A stretch of DNA of 64,000 bases from Lentisphaerota bacterium (GCA_012514035.1 JAAZBB010000035.1:1-64000); one strand, 5' to 3'; positions 46,641 to 56,156 are shown, counted from the first letter of the stretch. Translations and numbers: made by a program. The notes: generated from the letters alone by a model not told the origin.

Positions 46641-49265
46641 TCAGCGCACGGATTGTTTACGATCGAGGATGGAGAGAAGGATCCAACCGCGACCCTGGAG
46701 CGGGGCATGGGCCAGCCACAGGCCATCCGTTTCCGTACAGGTGCCGGGCTGGTGCCGTCCGGCCAGCACCTCATGATAATAGGCGGCGATTTCCGCGCCG
46801 GCTTCCTCGATGCCGGTCATCGCCAATCGGGTTTTCCAGTCCGTGGCGTCCCGCCGGGATTGGGTATCCACCATGACACGGTGGCGGACCCGGAGTTGAC
46901 CGGTGGCGGGGTCGGCTTCGGAGACCGGTTGGACGAGCAGGGAGCGGCGCTGTCCGTCAATGGACCGGGTGAAGTCCAACAGCATTTTCTGGACATGTTC
47001 AAGGGTGATTTCCACGCCGATGACGCCGATGTTGCGGCCGTCGTGATGAATGCGGCACATGCAACTCATCAGGATCATACGGGTGCTGGCGTCGGCATAG
47101 GGCGTGCCCCACACGGGGCGATCGTGGGGGGCGTGGATGGCGGCCAGATACCAGGCGCGGCGGGTGGGGTCGTAATCGGGCTTGTCGCCATAACGGCCAA
47201 ATCCCGGAAACCCGACCAGCAGGCCCGCTTCCGAACCGGCGATGGACCATTGGATGTCGCGCCGGGTCTTGTGGATATGCGAGAACAGGCGGTTCATCCG
47301 CCCCAGACGCCGAGCCGCGTCCTCCACCGCGACCCGGTGCTTCTCGTCCCGCGCCCAGGGGGCGCGGACAATCGTGGGATAGGCCATTGAGATGTCGGCC
47401 TGGTAACGCGGATTAAAGACCATGTTGGGCGGGCGAGTGGCGGGCTGGTAGAAATCTTCGTCGAAATAATATCCATCGCGCCCGGCCGCCGTGGTTTCGC
47501 TCCATGCCAGCCGTTCGGCCGGGGCGGAGATCAGTTCCACGGCGGACTGGCGGTACAGCGTGGCAATCTGTTCAATGCCGAAGAAGAACTGTTCCAGCAT
47601 CTGGCCGCGCCCAACGGTGGATTCGGCGAACATGTTTTTTTCGTTCCGGATGGCGAGCGCCCGTCCGTGCCAGCTCCGGATCACGATGGCCGCCAGACCG
47701 GCCAGCAGCAGCAGGCCCAGGGCGATGGTGGCTGTTTCCCAGCGGCGCGCCTGCCGAGTGGCGCGGTCCAGTTGCGCCTGCCGGCGGGTAATCTTCGTCG
47801 CCAGGTCCCGGGCCCGCGCTTCCATCTGTTGCGCGAGGGTGGGGTCGTCGGTCGCGCCCGCCGGCATGGCCTCGAGGAGGCGGACTTGGGCGCGGGCGAG
47901 CGTCAGATCATCCTGCCGGATCGCCAGTTCGATTTGCAGGGCCAGGGCGGCGTACAGCCCGCGCCGGGCTTCCCGGTTGCCGGTCCACAGTTCGACGGCC
48001 TGCCGAAAGCCGCCGATGCATTCAGAGAGTTGTCCGTAGCAGATGGCGGCCGTGTCCTTGTCCACCATTTTCAGGGTGAATTCCTGCCTGGTGGAATCGG
48101 TCAGCAGTTGGGTCCGCAGGGCCGCCAGCTGTTCGGTGGCTCGGCGGCAGACAGCCATGGATTCGGCGTGGGCGAGATAGTTGCGCAGATCCTGCTGGAA
48201 ATCCGCCACGGCGGGATACCGGTCCGCAATGTGCGGGGCCAACGCCTTCATGAGAATGTCGATCAGGGCCGGCGTAAGGAGGGGAGAGTCGCGCTCGGCT
48301 TGCGGCGGGGGCACCTGGCCAGTCGCGGCATTCTTGAGCACATCCATGACGGTGGTGCCGTCGTGCGGCGGCCGGCCGGTCATGATTTCATGCAGCATGC
48401 CGCCCAGCAGATAGACGTCGCTGGCCGGGCAGAGCCGAGTCATTTCGCCGCGCACCATTTCGGGGGCGATGTAGGAAGGGGTGCCGGCCAACTGAGGTTT
48501 GAGTGCCGGAAAGCGCTTGTACTCATTGCGCTCATCGAAATACATGGCCAGGCCCCAGTCCATGACATAGACCTCGCCGAAGTCCCCGAGCATGATGTTC
48601 TCGACTTTCAGGTCGCGGTGCAGGATGGCCTTGCTGTGGGCGAAGGCCACGGCGTCGCAGACCTTCAGCAGGATCTGGAGGTGATCCTTCCAGGACAGGT
48701 GGCGGGCGCGCACCTCGAGAGCGGCGCGGCGGGCAGGGTCGGTGACGCCTTCCGGATGCAGCAGGTCCTTCCAGCTGGTGCCGGAGACTTTTTTCATGGC
48801 GAAAAAGGGCCGGCCGTCGGCATCCTTGGCCAGGGCATAGATAGGCACCACGCCGGGATGATCGAGGTGGGCGGTCATGTAGGCTTCATTCGCGAATTCG
48901 CTGGCTTCCTGCGGGCGGCGGGAATCCGGCGGGAGCCCGGCGCGGCAGATCTTGAGGGCCACTTCCCGCTTCAAGGTGTTTTCCGTGACGCGGTAGACGA
49001 TGCCCATTCCGCCTTCGCTGATCTTGTCGATCACCTCGTAATGGGGTTGTTCGGGTTCCGGGCCCGGGGTCGCGCCGTCCCCGGTGCCGTCAATGAAGAT
49101 CCGGCGCCCGCCGTGGAAAACCGTTTCCGTGGGCAACTGGTCGGGATCGATGTCGTAGATCAAGCCGCCGGGCGCTGGATTCCGGATGGTGACATGCGGG
49201 TTGACTTGCGGGCTGTCCGGAGCCAATGCGCCGTCGTGTCCGGTATCGGCTGAATCGGGCTCCAT
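46641..49265 (-). CDS. Transmembrane Ser/Thr protein kinase with C-terminal dCache-like extracytoplasmic sensor domain
   Basis: Kinase motifs 'ISEGGMGIVYRVTENTLKREVALKI', 'ILHRDLKVENIMLGDFGEVYVMDWGLA'; TM 'ALGLLLLAGLAAIVI'; distal 'FPGFGRYGDKPDYDPTRRAWYLAA...IGVIGVEITLEHVQ'. Confidence 0.87.
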   Translation of the reverse strand: MEPDSADTGHDGALAPDSPQVNPHVTIRNPAPGGLIYDIDPDQLPTETVFHGGRRIFIDGTGDGATPGPEPEQPHYEVIDKISEGGMGIVYRVTENTLKREVALKICRAGLPPDSRRPQEASEFANEAYMTAHLDHPGVVPIYALAKDADGRPFFAMKKVSGTSWKDLLHPEGVTDPARRAALEVRARHLSWKDHLQILLKVCDAVAFAHSKAILHRDLKVENIMLGDFGEVYVMDWGLAMYFDERNEYKRFPALKPQLAGTPSYIAPEMVRGEMTRLCPASDVYLLGGMLHEIMTGRPPHDGTTVMDVLKNAATGQVPPPQAERDSPLLTPALIDILMKALAPHIADRYPAVADFQQDLRNYLAHAESMAVCRRATEQLAALRTQLLTDSTRQEFTLKMVDKDTAAICYGQLSECIGGFRQAVELWTGNREARRGLYAALALQIELAIRQDDLTLARAQVRLLEAMPAGATDDPTLAQQMEARARDLATKITRRQAQLDRATRQARRWETATIALGLLLLAGLAAIVIRSWHGRALAIRNEKNMFAESTVGRGQMLEQFFFGIEQIATLYRQSAVELISAPAERLAWSETTAAGRDGYYFDEDFYQPATRPPNMVFNPRYQADISMAYPTIVRAPWARDEKHRVAVEDAARRLGRMNRLFSHIHKTRRDIQWSIAGSEAGLLVGFPGFGRYGDKPDYDPTRRAWYLAAIHAPHDRPVWGTPYADASTRMILMSCMCRIHHDGRNIGVIGVEITLEHVQKMLLDFTRSIDGQRRSLLVQPVSEADPATGQLRVRHRVMVDTQSRRDATDWKTRLAMTGIEEAGAEIAAYYHEVLAGRHQPGTCTETDGLWLAHAPLQGRGWILLSILDRKQSVR

Positions 49266-49447
49266 AACCACTTCCTCAGGTGAAAACAAGCTTAGCGGGC
49301 CGGACGGGGCCAGGGGAAGGGAAAACAATGCGCCGGCGCACAAAATGCGTTGACGGCGATTCACGGCATTGACGAGGCCGGGAGGGACTCCTAGACTCTA
49401 AAACAGGCAGAAGCATGGTTGCAGACTTGATCTGAGGAGGAACCGTC

Positions 49448-49894
49448 ATGAGCACAACCGTGGGTGATCTGTTACGGGTCAAGGGCCCGAAGGTGGAAAC
49501 GATTGCGCCCGGGGCGACAATTCTGGAGGCCATCCGGCGCATGGCCGACAAGCATATCGGCTGCCTGGCCGTCACCAACCGCACCGGCAGGCTGGTCGGC
49601 ATCGTCTCCGAACGGGATTGTCTCTGGAAGGTGATCGCCGCCGGGCGTTCCCCGCGCACGAAGCTGGTCAAGGAGGTCATGACGCCGGTCCAGAAGATGC
49701 GCACGGTGACGCCGGCGATTTTGGTCGATGAATGCATGGAGCTGATGACCGGCCGGCGGCACCGGCACCTGCCCGTGCTGGTGGACGGCAAGCTGGCCGG
49801 CTTGGTGTCCATCGGCGACATCGTCAAGTTCGCGATTGACGCCAGGGAGGCCACGATCCAAAGCCTGGAAAAATACATCACGGGATCCCTCTAG
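49448..49894 (+). CDS. Stand-alone CBS-domain-pair protein (copy 1)
   Basis: MSTTVGDLLRVKGPKVETIAPGATILEAIRRMADKHIGCLAVTNRTGRLVGIVSERD...RHRHLPVLVDGKLAGLVSIGDIVKF. Confidence 0.92.
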   Translation: MSTTVGDLLRVKGPKVETIAPGATILEAIRRMADKHIGCLAVTNRTGRLVGIVSERDCLWKVIAAGRSPRTKLVKEVMTPVQKMRTVTPAILVDECMELMTGRRHRHLPVLVDGKLAGLVSIGDIVKFAIDAREATIQSLEKYITGSL

Positions 49895-49920
49895 GCGCCG
49901 AGGGCGGACGGAGCCCCCGC

Positions 49921-51711
49921 ATGGAAAAAAACATCGAGGCCATCACGGCAAAATACCGCGGCGATGCCACGCGGCTGATGGACATCCTGATCGACATCCA
50001 GGACGAACTGGGCTGCCTGACGCCGGCAACCGTGGCCCGGATCGCGGGGGTGCTCGGCATTCCCCAGGTGGATGTCGAACAGACTGTGTCGTTCTATCAC
50101 TTCTTTGCCCGCGAGCCGCGCGGACGGTTTGCGGTCTATCTCAACGACAGCGTGGTGGCGAATTTCTACGGCCGGGCCGAAGTCGCCGCGGCTTTCGAGA
50201 TCGCCGCCGGCTGCCGGTTCGGCGAAGTGTCCGCCGATGGCCTCCTGGGCCTGTTCCACACGGCCTGCATTGGAATGAGCGACCAGGAGCCGGCGGCGCT
50301 GATCAACGGCCAGGTGTTTCCCAGGCTGACGCCCGACAAAGCGCGCGCGCTGGTGGCCGGCATGCGCGCGGGAAAAACCATCGAGGAGCTCAAGGGGGAC
50401 AAATACGGCGACGGGCAGAACTCGCACCCGCTCGTCCGCGCCCTGGTCAAGAACCACATCCGCCAGCGCGGGCCGACCGTGTTCAGCGACTACACGCCCG
50501 GCATCGCGCTGGCCAAGGTGACAGCCATGACCTCGGCGGAAGTCATTGCGGCGGTCAAGTCCGCCAGCGTGCGCGGGCGTGGCGGGGCCGGCTTCCCGAC
50601 CGGCATGAAATGGGAGTTTGCCCGCCGGGCGCCGGGTGACGTGAAATACATCTTCTGCAACGCCGATGAAGGCGAGCCGGGGACCTTCAAGGATCGCGTG
50701 ATCCTGACGGAACGCCCGCAGATGGTGTTCGAGGGCATGGCGATTGCAGCCTACGCGGTCGGGGCCGATCATGGCATCCTGTATGTCCGCAACGAATATC
50801 GCTATCTGCGGGCGTATCTGGAGCAGGTGCTGGCGGTTCTGCGCGCGCAGAATCTGCTCGGCGAACGGATCGGCGGCCAGGCCGGGTTTGATTTCGACAT
50901 CAGCATCCAATTCGGCGCCGGGGCCTATGTCTGCGGCGAGGAATCCGCCCTGATCGAATCCGCGGAAGGCAAACGGGGTGAGCCGCGCGACCGCCCGCCG
51001 TTTCCGGTGGAAAAGGGCTACCTGCAGCGGCCGACTGTGGTCAACAACGTGGAAACGCTGTGTTCGGCGGTGCAGGTGGTGCTGAAGGGGGCGGAGTGGT
51101 ACAACCGGATGGGCACCGAACAGTCGAAGGGGACCAAGGTGCTCTGCGTGAGCGGTGACTGCGACCAGCCAGGCATCTACGAGGTGGAGTGGGGTTTTGC
51201 CGTCAATGACATCCTGGCCATGGCCAAAGCGCGCGACGTGCAGGCGGTGCAGGTGGGAGGGCCGTCGGGTGCGTGCATCGGTCCGGATGAATTCGGCCGG
51301 GTGCTGGCTTACGAAGACCTGGCGACGGGCGGCTCGTTCATCATCATCGGCCGGCACCGGGACATCCTGCGGGATGTGGTGCTGAATTTCGCCCGGTTCT
51401 TCCGCGAAGAATCCTGCGGCTCCTGCGTGCCGTGCCGCGCGCTGACCGGCATGGCCCAGGTCGTGCTGGAGCGGATCATTGCCGGCCAGGGAACGGCGGA
51501 GGATGTGGCGCGTCTGCAGGCGTGGCAGAAAATCATGCGGAACAACCGCTGCGGGCTCGGGCAGACGGCCCTGAACCCGATCGTCACCACGATCAGGAAC
51601 TTCCGCCCGCTCTACGAGGCGCGGCTGAGCCGGGGGGATCCGCGCTTCGTGCCGTCGTTCGATCTGCCCGCGGCGGTGCGGGATTACGAAGCGGCCGTGG
51701 CGAACGGATAG
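49921..51711 (+). CDS. hoxF: NAD-reducing hydrogenase diaphorase subunit HoxF-like (NuoE-like domain fused to NuoF-like domain)
   Basis: NuoE-like N-terminus 'LMDILIDIQDELGCLTPATVARIAGVLGI..VSFYHFFA', NuoF core 'SVRGRGGAGFPTGMKWEFARRAPGDVKYIFCNADEGEPGTFKDR', 'ESCGSCVPCRAL'. Confidence 0.88.
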   Translation: MEKNIEAITAKYRGDATRLMDILIDIQDELGCLTPATVARIAGVLGIPQVDVEQTVSFYHFFAREPRGRFAVYLNDSVVANFYGRAEVAAAFEIAAGCRFGEVSADGLLGLFHTACIGMSDQEPAALINGQVFPRLTPDKARALVAGMRAGKTIEELKGDKYGDGQNSHPLVRALVKNHIRQRGPTVFSDYTPGIALAKVTAMTSAEVIAAVKSASVRGRGGAGFPTGMKWEFARRAPGDVKYIFCNADEGEPGTFKDRVILTERPQMVFEGMAIAAYAVGADHGILYVRNEYRYLRAYLEQVLAVLRAQNLLGERIGGQAGFDFDISIQFGAGAYVCGEESALIESAEGKRGEPRDRPPFPVEKGYLQRPTVVNNVETLCSAVQVVLKGAEWYNRMGTEQSKGTKVLCVSGDCDQPGIYEVEWGFAVNDILAMAKARDVQAVQVGGPSGACIGPDEFGRVLAYEDLATGGSFIIIGRHRDILRDVVLNFARFFREESCGSCVPCRALTGMAQVVLERIIAGQGTAEDVARLQAWQKIMRNNRCGLGQTALNPIVTTIRNFRPLYEARLSRGDPRFVPSFDLPAAVRDYEAAVANG

Positions 51712-51724
51712 GGAGCGGGCACCC

Positions 51725-52420
51725 ATGGCCAGTTTTGTCAGATTCACTCTGGATGGCCGCGCCTGCCTGGCGGAAGAGGGGGCGCAACTAGTGGCCGCCG
51801 CCAAGGAATGCGGGGTCTACATTCCGACGCTGTGCAACTACCCGGGCATCCCGCCCAAGGGTGCCTGCCGCATCTGCACGGTCCTGGTCAACGGCATTCC
51901 GCAAACCGCCTGTACGACGAAGGTGGTCGAGGACATGGCCGTGGTCACCAGGACCCCCGAGCTGGAGGAGTTTCGCAAGGCGGTGGTCGAGATTTTATTC
52001 GCGGAAGGCAACCACCTATGTCCCTCGTGCGAACGCAGCGGAAACTGCGAGCTGCAGGCTCTGGCCTACCGCTACCGGGTGACCGTGCCGCATTTCCCCT
52101 ATCTCTTCCCGAAGCGCGACGTTGAGGCCTGGCACCCCAAGCTCGTCAAGGACCACAACCGCTGCATCCAGTGCAAACGCTGCATCCGCGGCATCCACAA
52201 CGCCGAGGGCAAGGCCATCTTCGCCTTCGGCAAGCGCGGCGACAAGGTCGTCATCAACATCGACCCCGAAACCTCGAAGAACATCAGCGATGAACTGGCG
52301 CAGCGTGCGATGGATATCTGCCCCGTCGGCGCGATCTTGCGCAAGGGCAAGGGCTTCGATACACCCATCGGCCGGCGCAAGTACGATCACCAGCCCATCG
52401 GCAGCGAGGTGCAGGCATGA
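51725..52420 (+). CDS. hoxU: Hydrogenase diaphorase subunit HoxU-like (NuoG N-terminal type ferredoxin domains)
   Basis: 'YIPTLCNYPGIPPKGACRICTVLVNG', 'CPSCERSGNCELQALAYRY', 'HNRCIQCKRCIRGI'. Confidence 0.87.
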   Translation: MASFVRFTLDGRACLAEEGAQLVAAAKECGVYIPTLCNYPGIPPKGACRICTVLVNGIPQTACTTKVVEDMAVVTRTPELEEFRKAVVEILFAEGNHLCPSCERSGNCELQALAYRYRVTVPHFPYLFPKRDVEAWHPKLVKDHNRCIQCKRCIRGIHNAEGKAIFAFGKRGDKVVINIDPETSKNISDELAQRAMDICPVGAILRKGKGFDTPIGRRKYDHQPIGSEVQA

Positions 52421-52986
52421 GCCCCAAAGCTGCCAAGACCAGGAAAATCATCGCGACGACATCCCTGGCCGGCTGCTTCGGCTGCCACATGTCGCTGCTC
52501 GACATCGACGAGCGCCTGTTCGACCTGATCGAGCTGGTGGAGTTCAACAAGTCGCCGTTTGACGACATCAAGACCTTCACCCGGGAGTGCGACATCGGCC
52601 TGGTCGAAGGCGGCTGCTGCAACGACGAAAACGTGCACGTGCTGACCGAATTCCGCAAGCACTGCAAGACGCTGGTCGCCTTTGGGGAATGCGCGCTGAT
52701 GGGCGGCCTCCCGGCCCTGCGCAACACCATCCCGCTGCGGGAATGCCTCGAGGAGGCCTATTTGCACGGGCCGACCGTGGCCGGCCGCAATCCCCAGGGC
52801 CTCATTCCCAGCGATCCTGATATCCCGAAGATCCTCAACCGCGTCTATCCCTGCCACGAGGTCGTCAAGATCGACTACTTCCTGCCGGGCTGCCCGCCCA
52901 GCGCGGACCTGATCTGGGATGCCCTGGTCGCCCTCGTGACCGGCCAGGAACTGGAACCGCAGTACCGGACGTTCAAATTCGACTGA
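52417..52986 (+). CDS. hoxY: [NiFe] hydrogenase small subunit HoxY-like
   Basis: 'TSLAGCFGCHMSLLDIDERLFDLIELVEFNKSPFDDIK', 'VEGGCCNDENVHV', 'FLPGCPPSADLIWDALVALV'. Confidence 0.88.
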   Translation: MSPKAAKTRKIIATTSLAGCFGCHMSLLDIDERLFDLIELVEFNKSPFDDIKTFTRECDIGLVEGGCCNDENVHVLTEFRKHCKTLVAFGECALMGGLPALRNTIPLRECLEEAYLHGPTVAGRNPQGLIPSDPDIPKILNRVYPCHEVVKIDYFLPGCPPSADLIWDALVALVTGQELEPQYRTFKFD

Positions 52987-52993
52987 GACAGCC

Positions 52994-54457
52994 ATGACCC
53001 GTAAAATCGTCATCGATCCTGTCACCCGAGTCGAAGGACATGGCAAGGTCACCATCCATCTGGACGACGAGGGGGAAGTGTTGCAGAGCCGCTTTCACAT
53101 CGTGGAATTCCGCGGCTTCGAACGGTTCGTGCAGGGACGGCCGTACTGGGAGGCACCGGTGCTGGTTCAGCGCCTGTGCGGCATCTGTCCCGTCAGCCAC
53201 CATCTGGCCGGAGCCAAGGCGATGGACGTGGTGGTCGGCGCGGGCACGGGCGACGGTCTGACCGCCACCGCCGAGAAAATCCGGCGCCTGATGCACTACG
53301 GTCAGGTTTTCCAGTCGCACTCGCTGCATTTCTTCCATCTGGCCTCGCCGGACCTGCTTTTCGGCTACGACTCCGCTCCGGAAACGCGCAACGTCATCGG
53401 CGTGGCCCTGGCGAACCGCGAACTGGCGACGCAGGCCGTGATGATGCGCAAATACGGTCAGGAAGTCATCGCGGCTACCGCCGGCAAGAAGATTCACGGC
53501 ACCGGCGCCATTCCCGGCGGCGTCAACAAGAGCCTCTCAACCGCAGAGCGCGACGCCCTGCTTCAGGGACCCGCCCCGCTCAACGCCGACCAGATGGTTG
53601 CCTGGTCGCAGGGAGCGCTCGAGTTCTTCAAGGACTACTACCGGAAAAACAAAGACTTCATCGACAACTTCTCTCGCTTTTCGTCGAATCACCTGAGTCT
53701 TGTGCGCAAGGACGGCGGTCTTGACCTCTACCACGGCGTGCTGCGCGCCGTGGATTCCGAAGGCCGGCGCATCCTCGACGACGCGGACCCGCAGGACTAC
53801 CTCCAGTATCTGGGCGAGGAAGTGAAATCCTGGAGCTACATGAAATTCCCGTTCCTGCTGGCGGTCGGGCAGGAAAACGGCTGGTACCGGGTCGGGCCGC
53901 TCGCGCGGCTGAACGTCGCGGATTTCATCCCGACTCCGCTGGCCCAGAGGGAATTCGAGGCGTTCAAGGCCGCCACCGGCGGCCAGCCCAACGACATGTG
54001 CATGCACACCCACTGGGCGCGGCTGATCGAAATCCTCCATGCCGCGGAAATGATGCGCGACCTGTTGCAGGATCCCGACATCACGGGCAGCCGCCTGATC
54101 GTAAAGGGCAAGCGGCAGGCCGAGGGCGTCGGCATCATCGAAGCCCCGCGCGGCACGCTGATCCACCACTTCCGGGTGGGCGAGGACGACCTGATCCAGA
54201 TGGCCAACCTGATCGTCTCCACCACCCACAACAACGAGCCCATGAACCGCGCCGTCGGCTGCGTCGCCCGCAAAATGCTGGCCAAGACGAAGGAAATCAC
54301 CGAGGGCATGCTCAACGCCATCGAAGTCGCCATCCGTGCCTACGATCCCTGCCTGAGCTGCGCCACCCACGCCTACGGCCAGATGCCCCTCGAGGTCTCG
54401 CTCTTCGATTCCAGCGGCCGCCTCCTCTCCCAACGCCGGAAGAACAGCCGGTTTTGA
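52994..54457 (+). CDS. hoxH: [NiFe] hydrogenase large subunit HoxH-like
   Basis: 'IDPVTRVEGHGKVTIHLDDEGEVLQSRFHIVEFRGFERFVQGRP', 'RLCGICPVSHHLAGAKAMD', C-terminal 'AYDPCLSCATHAYG'. Confidence 0.92.
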   Translation: MTRKIVIDPVTRVEGHGKVTIHLDDEGEVLQSRFHIVEFRGFERFVQGRPYWEAPVLVQRLCGICPVSHHLAGAKAMDVVVGAGTGDGLTATAEKIRRLMHYGQVFQSHSLHFFHLASPDLLFGYDSAPETRNVIGVALANRELATQAVMMRKYGQEVIAATAGKKIHGTGAIPGGVNKSLSTAERDALLQGPAPLNADQMVAWSQGALEFFKDYYRKNKDFIDNFSRFSSNHLSLVRKDGGLDLYHGVLRAVDSEGRRILDDADPQDYLQYLGEEVKSWSYMKFPFLLAVGQENGWYRVGPLARLNVADFIPTPLAQREFEAFKAATGGQPNDMCMHTHWARLIEILHAAEMMRDLLQDPDITGSRLIVKGKRQAEGVGIIEAPRGTLIHHFRVGEDDLIQMANLIVSTTHNNEPMNRAVGCVARKMLAKTKEITEGMLNAIEVAIRAYDPCLSCATHAYGQMPLEVSLFDSSGRLLSQRRKNSRF

Positions 54458-54489
54458 CCGGATGAACCGGATGGACAGGATGGGAGGAA

Positions 54490-54660
54490 AACATTTACCA
54501 CCGAGGGCACAGAGAATCACAGAGGGGAATCCAGAAATCGAAAAGAAAATGGGCCGGAGAAAAACGCAGGAAACCTGCCTTTTTCTCCGGCCCGCTTGGG
54601 TTTTCCCTCCTGATCTTCCTCAGTGCTCTCTGTGCACTCTGTGGTGAAATGGATCGGATG
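54490..54660. repeat. Palindromic MITE-like intergenic element
   Basis: Outer arms ACCACCGAGGGCACAGAGAATCACAGAG / CTCTCTGTGCACTCTGTGGT; inner hairpin GGGCCGGAGAAAAACGCAGG-AAA-CCTGCCTTTTTCTCCGGCCC (54551..54593). Confidence 0.75.
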
Positions 54661-54667
54661 TTGAATT

Positions 54668-55150
54668 TTGGACGTTGAGATTCCATCCCGCCCGATCCTG
54701 GTCTACGGCTACGGCAATCCGGGCCGGCAGGACGACGGACTCGGGCCGGTGCTCGTCGAACACCTTGAGGCTTGGGCAAAGGCGGAGAAGATTTCCGGCA
54801 TGGCATTCGATTCCAACTACCAGCTCAACGCCGAGGACGCGCTGGCCGTGGCGGAAAGCCGCGCGGTCGTGTTCATCGATGCTTCCAAGGAAGGAAAGCC
54901 GCCGTTCGAGTTTCACCCCCTGAAACCGCAGAAGGAGATTTCGTTCTCGACCCACGCCATGGCGCCGGAAAGCGTGCTGGCGCTGGCCGTTGAGCTGTAC
55001 GACGCGAAGCCCCCCGCCTGGATCCTCACCATCCGCGGTTTTTCGTGGGAACCCAACGAACCGCCATCCGCCGCGGCATTGTCCCATCTGTCCGCCGCGC
55101 GGGAATACCTGCAGGTATGGTTGCGCCATGAAATCTCCTCCCAACGGTAG
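54668..55150 (+). CDS. Hydrogenase maturation protease (HoxW/HyaD-like)
   Basis: 'ILVYGYGNPGRQDDGLGPVLVEHLEAWAK', 'DSNYQLNAEDALAVAESRAVVFIDAS', 'FSTHAMAPESVLALA'; apparent TTG start. Confidence 0.82.
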   Translation: MDVEIPSRPILVYGYGNPGRQDDGLGPVLVEHLEAWAKAEKISGMAFDSNYQLNAEDALAVAESRAVVFIDASKEGKPPFEFHPLKPQKEISFSTHAMAPESVLALAVELYDAKPPAWILTIRGFSWEPNEPPSAAALSHLSAAREYLQVWLRHEISSQR

Positions 55151-55403
55151 GGATGGCACGCCGTCGTTGTCCGTTTGGAAAGTTCGATATCTTGGACGGA
55201 TGAACAAGGATGAGTAGCTGTAGGCCAGGGCGCTGACCTGGCGGGATCCGTTCCGTTAACGCAAGAAGCGCAAAAGACGCCAGCGAACAGCCGGAAGGCA
55301 AACTACGAATCACTCGAATTGCACGAAAGATGACCACCCGGACTGTTGGCCACTCCATATCCCCCACCCGAAATCCTGCCTCACCCGCAGACCCTGCCGT
55401 CAA

Positions 55404-55430
55404 AACATCAAATCATAGGACTGACCCCTT
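55404..55430. repeat. Left copy of inverted repeat bracketing the CRISPR-Cas9 locus
   Basis: AACATCAAATCATAGGACTGACCCCTT; 26/27 match to the reverse complement of 61499..61525. Confidence 0.9.
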
Positions 55431-55465
55431 TTTTTAGGATGTCGAATTGCCGGGGTTGGTTCGGA

Positions 55466-56156
55466 GCTTTGCCTTGATTCCAAATCTGCTCTTTGCACAA
55501 TCGGATACCAAACAATATAAGCCAAAGCCAGCTTTGCCTTGATTCCAAATCTGCTCTTTGCACAATTGACGGGGAACGGGTCCGATGATCCTTTGGCTTT
55601 GCCTTGATTCCAAATCTGCTCTTTGCACAATTGGTGGCGGTCAGGTTGATTGTGAGCGTGGCTTTGCCTTGATTCCAAATCTGCTCTTTGCACAATCAGG
55701 ACCACGCCTTGGCCACCTGGGAACCGGCTTTGCCTTGATTCCAAATCTGCTCTTTGCACAATCCGCCCCCGCCGCGCTCGCCGCCAGCATCAGCTTTGCC
55801 TTGATTCCAAATCTGCTCTTTGCACAATGACGTTTCGGCAGGCCATGCCGTGCAGGTGGCTTTGCCTTGATTCCAAATCTGCTCTTTGCACAATTCCGCC
55901 ATGAGTTCCAATAGCTAGCGCACAGCTTTGCCTTGATTCCAAATCTGCTCTTTGCACAATTGCCCAGCATCAGCGCCTTGGTGTCGGCGGCTTTGCCTTG
56001 ATTCCAAATCTGCTCTTTGCACAATGGCGTCAAGCTGGCCGCGTGGGATTGGTAGCTTTGCCTTGATTCCAAATCTGCTCTTTGCACAATGTTGTAGGAA
56101 ATCGTGCTGTCGTTCAGCGTGCTTTGCCTTGATTCCAAATCTGCTCTTTGCACAAT
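55466..56156 (+). CRISPR. CRISPR array: 11 identical 36-bp repeats, 10 spacers of 29-30 bp
   Basis: Repeat GCTTTGCCTTGATTCCAAATCTGCTCTTTGCACAAT at 55466, 55531, 55596, 55661, 55727, 55793, 55859, 55925, 55990, 56055 and 56121. + orientation assigned from the tracrRNA anti-repeat. Confidence 0.98.

Noticed and set aside
47667-49253. 528-aa + strand ORF
   Set aside because: Antisense of the Ser/Thr kinase, which has all kinase motifs.
49891-51804. 637-aa - strand ORF
   Set aside because: Antisense of hoxF.
55250-55345. Possible leader or small gene left of the array (TTAACGCAAGAAGCGCAAAAGACGC, ACGAATCACTCGAATTGCACGAA)
   Set aside because: Looks like degraded interspersed-repeat fragments with no supported ORF or promoter; leader status cannot be decided from sequence alone.
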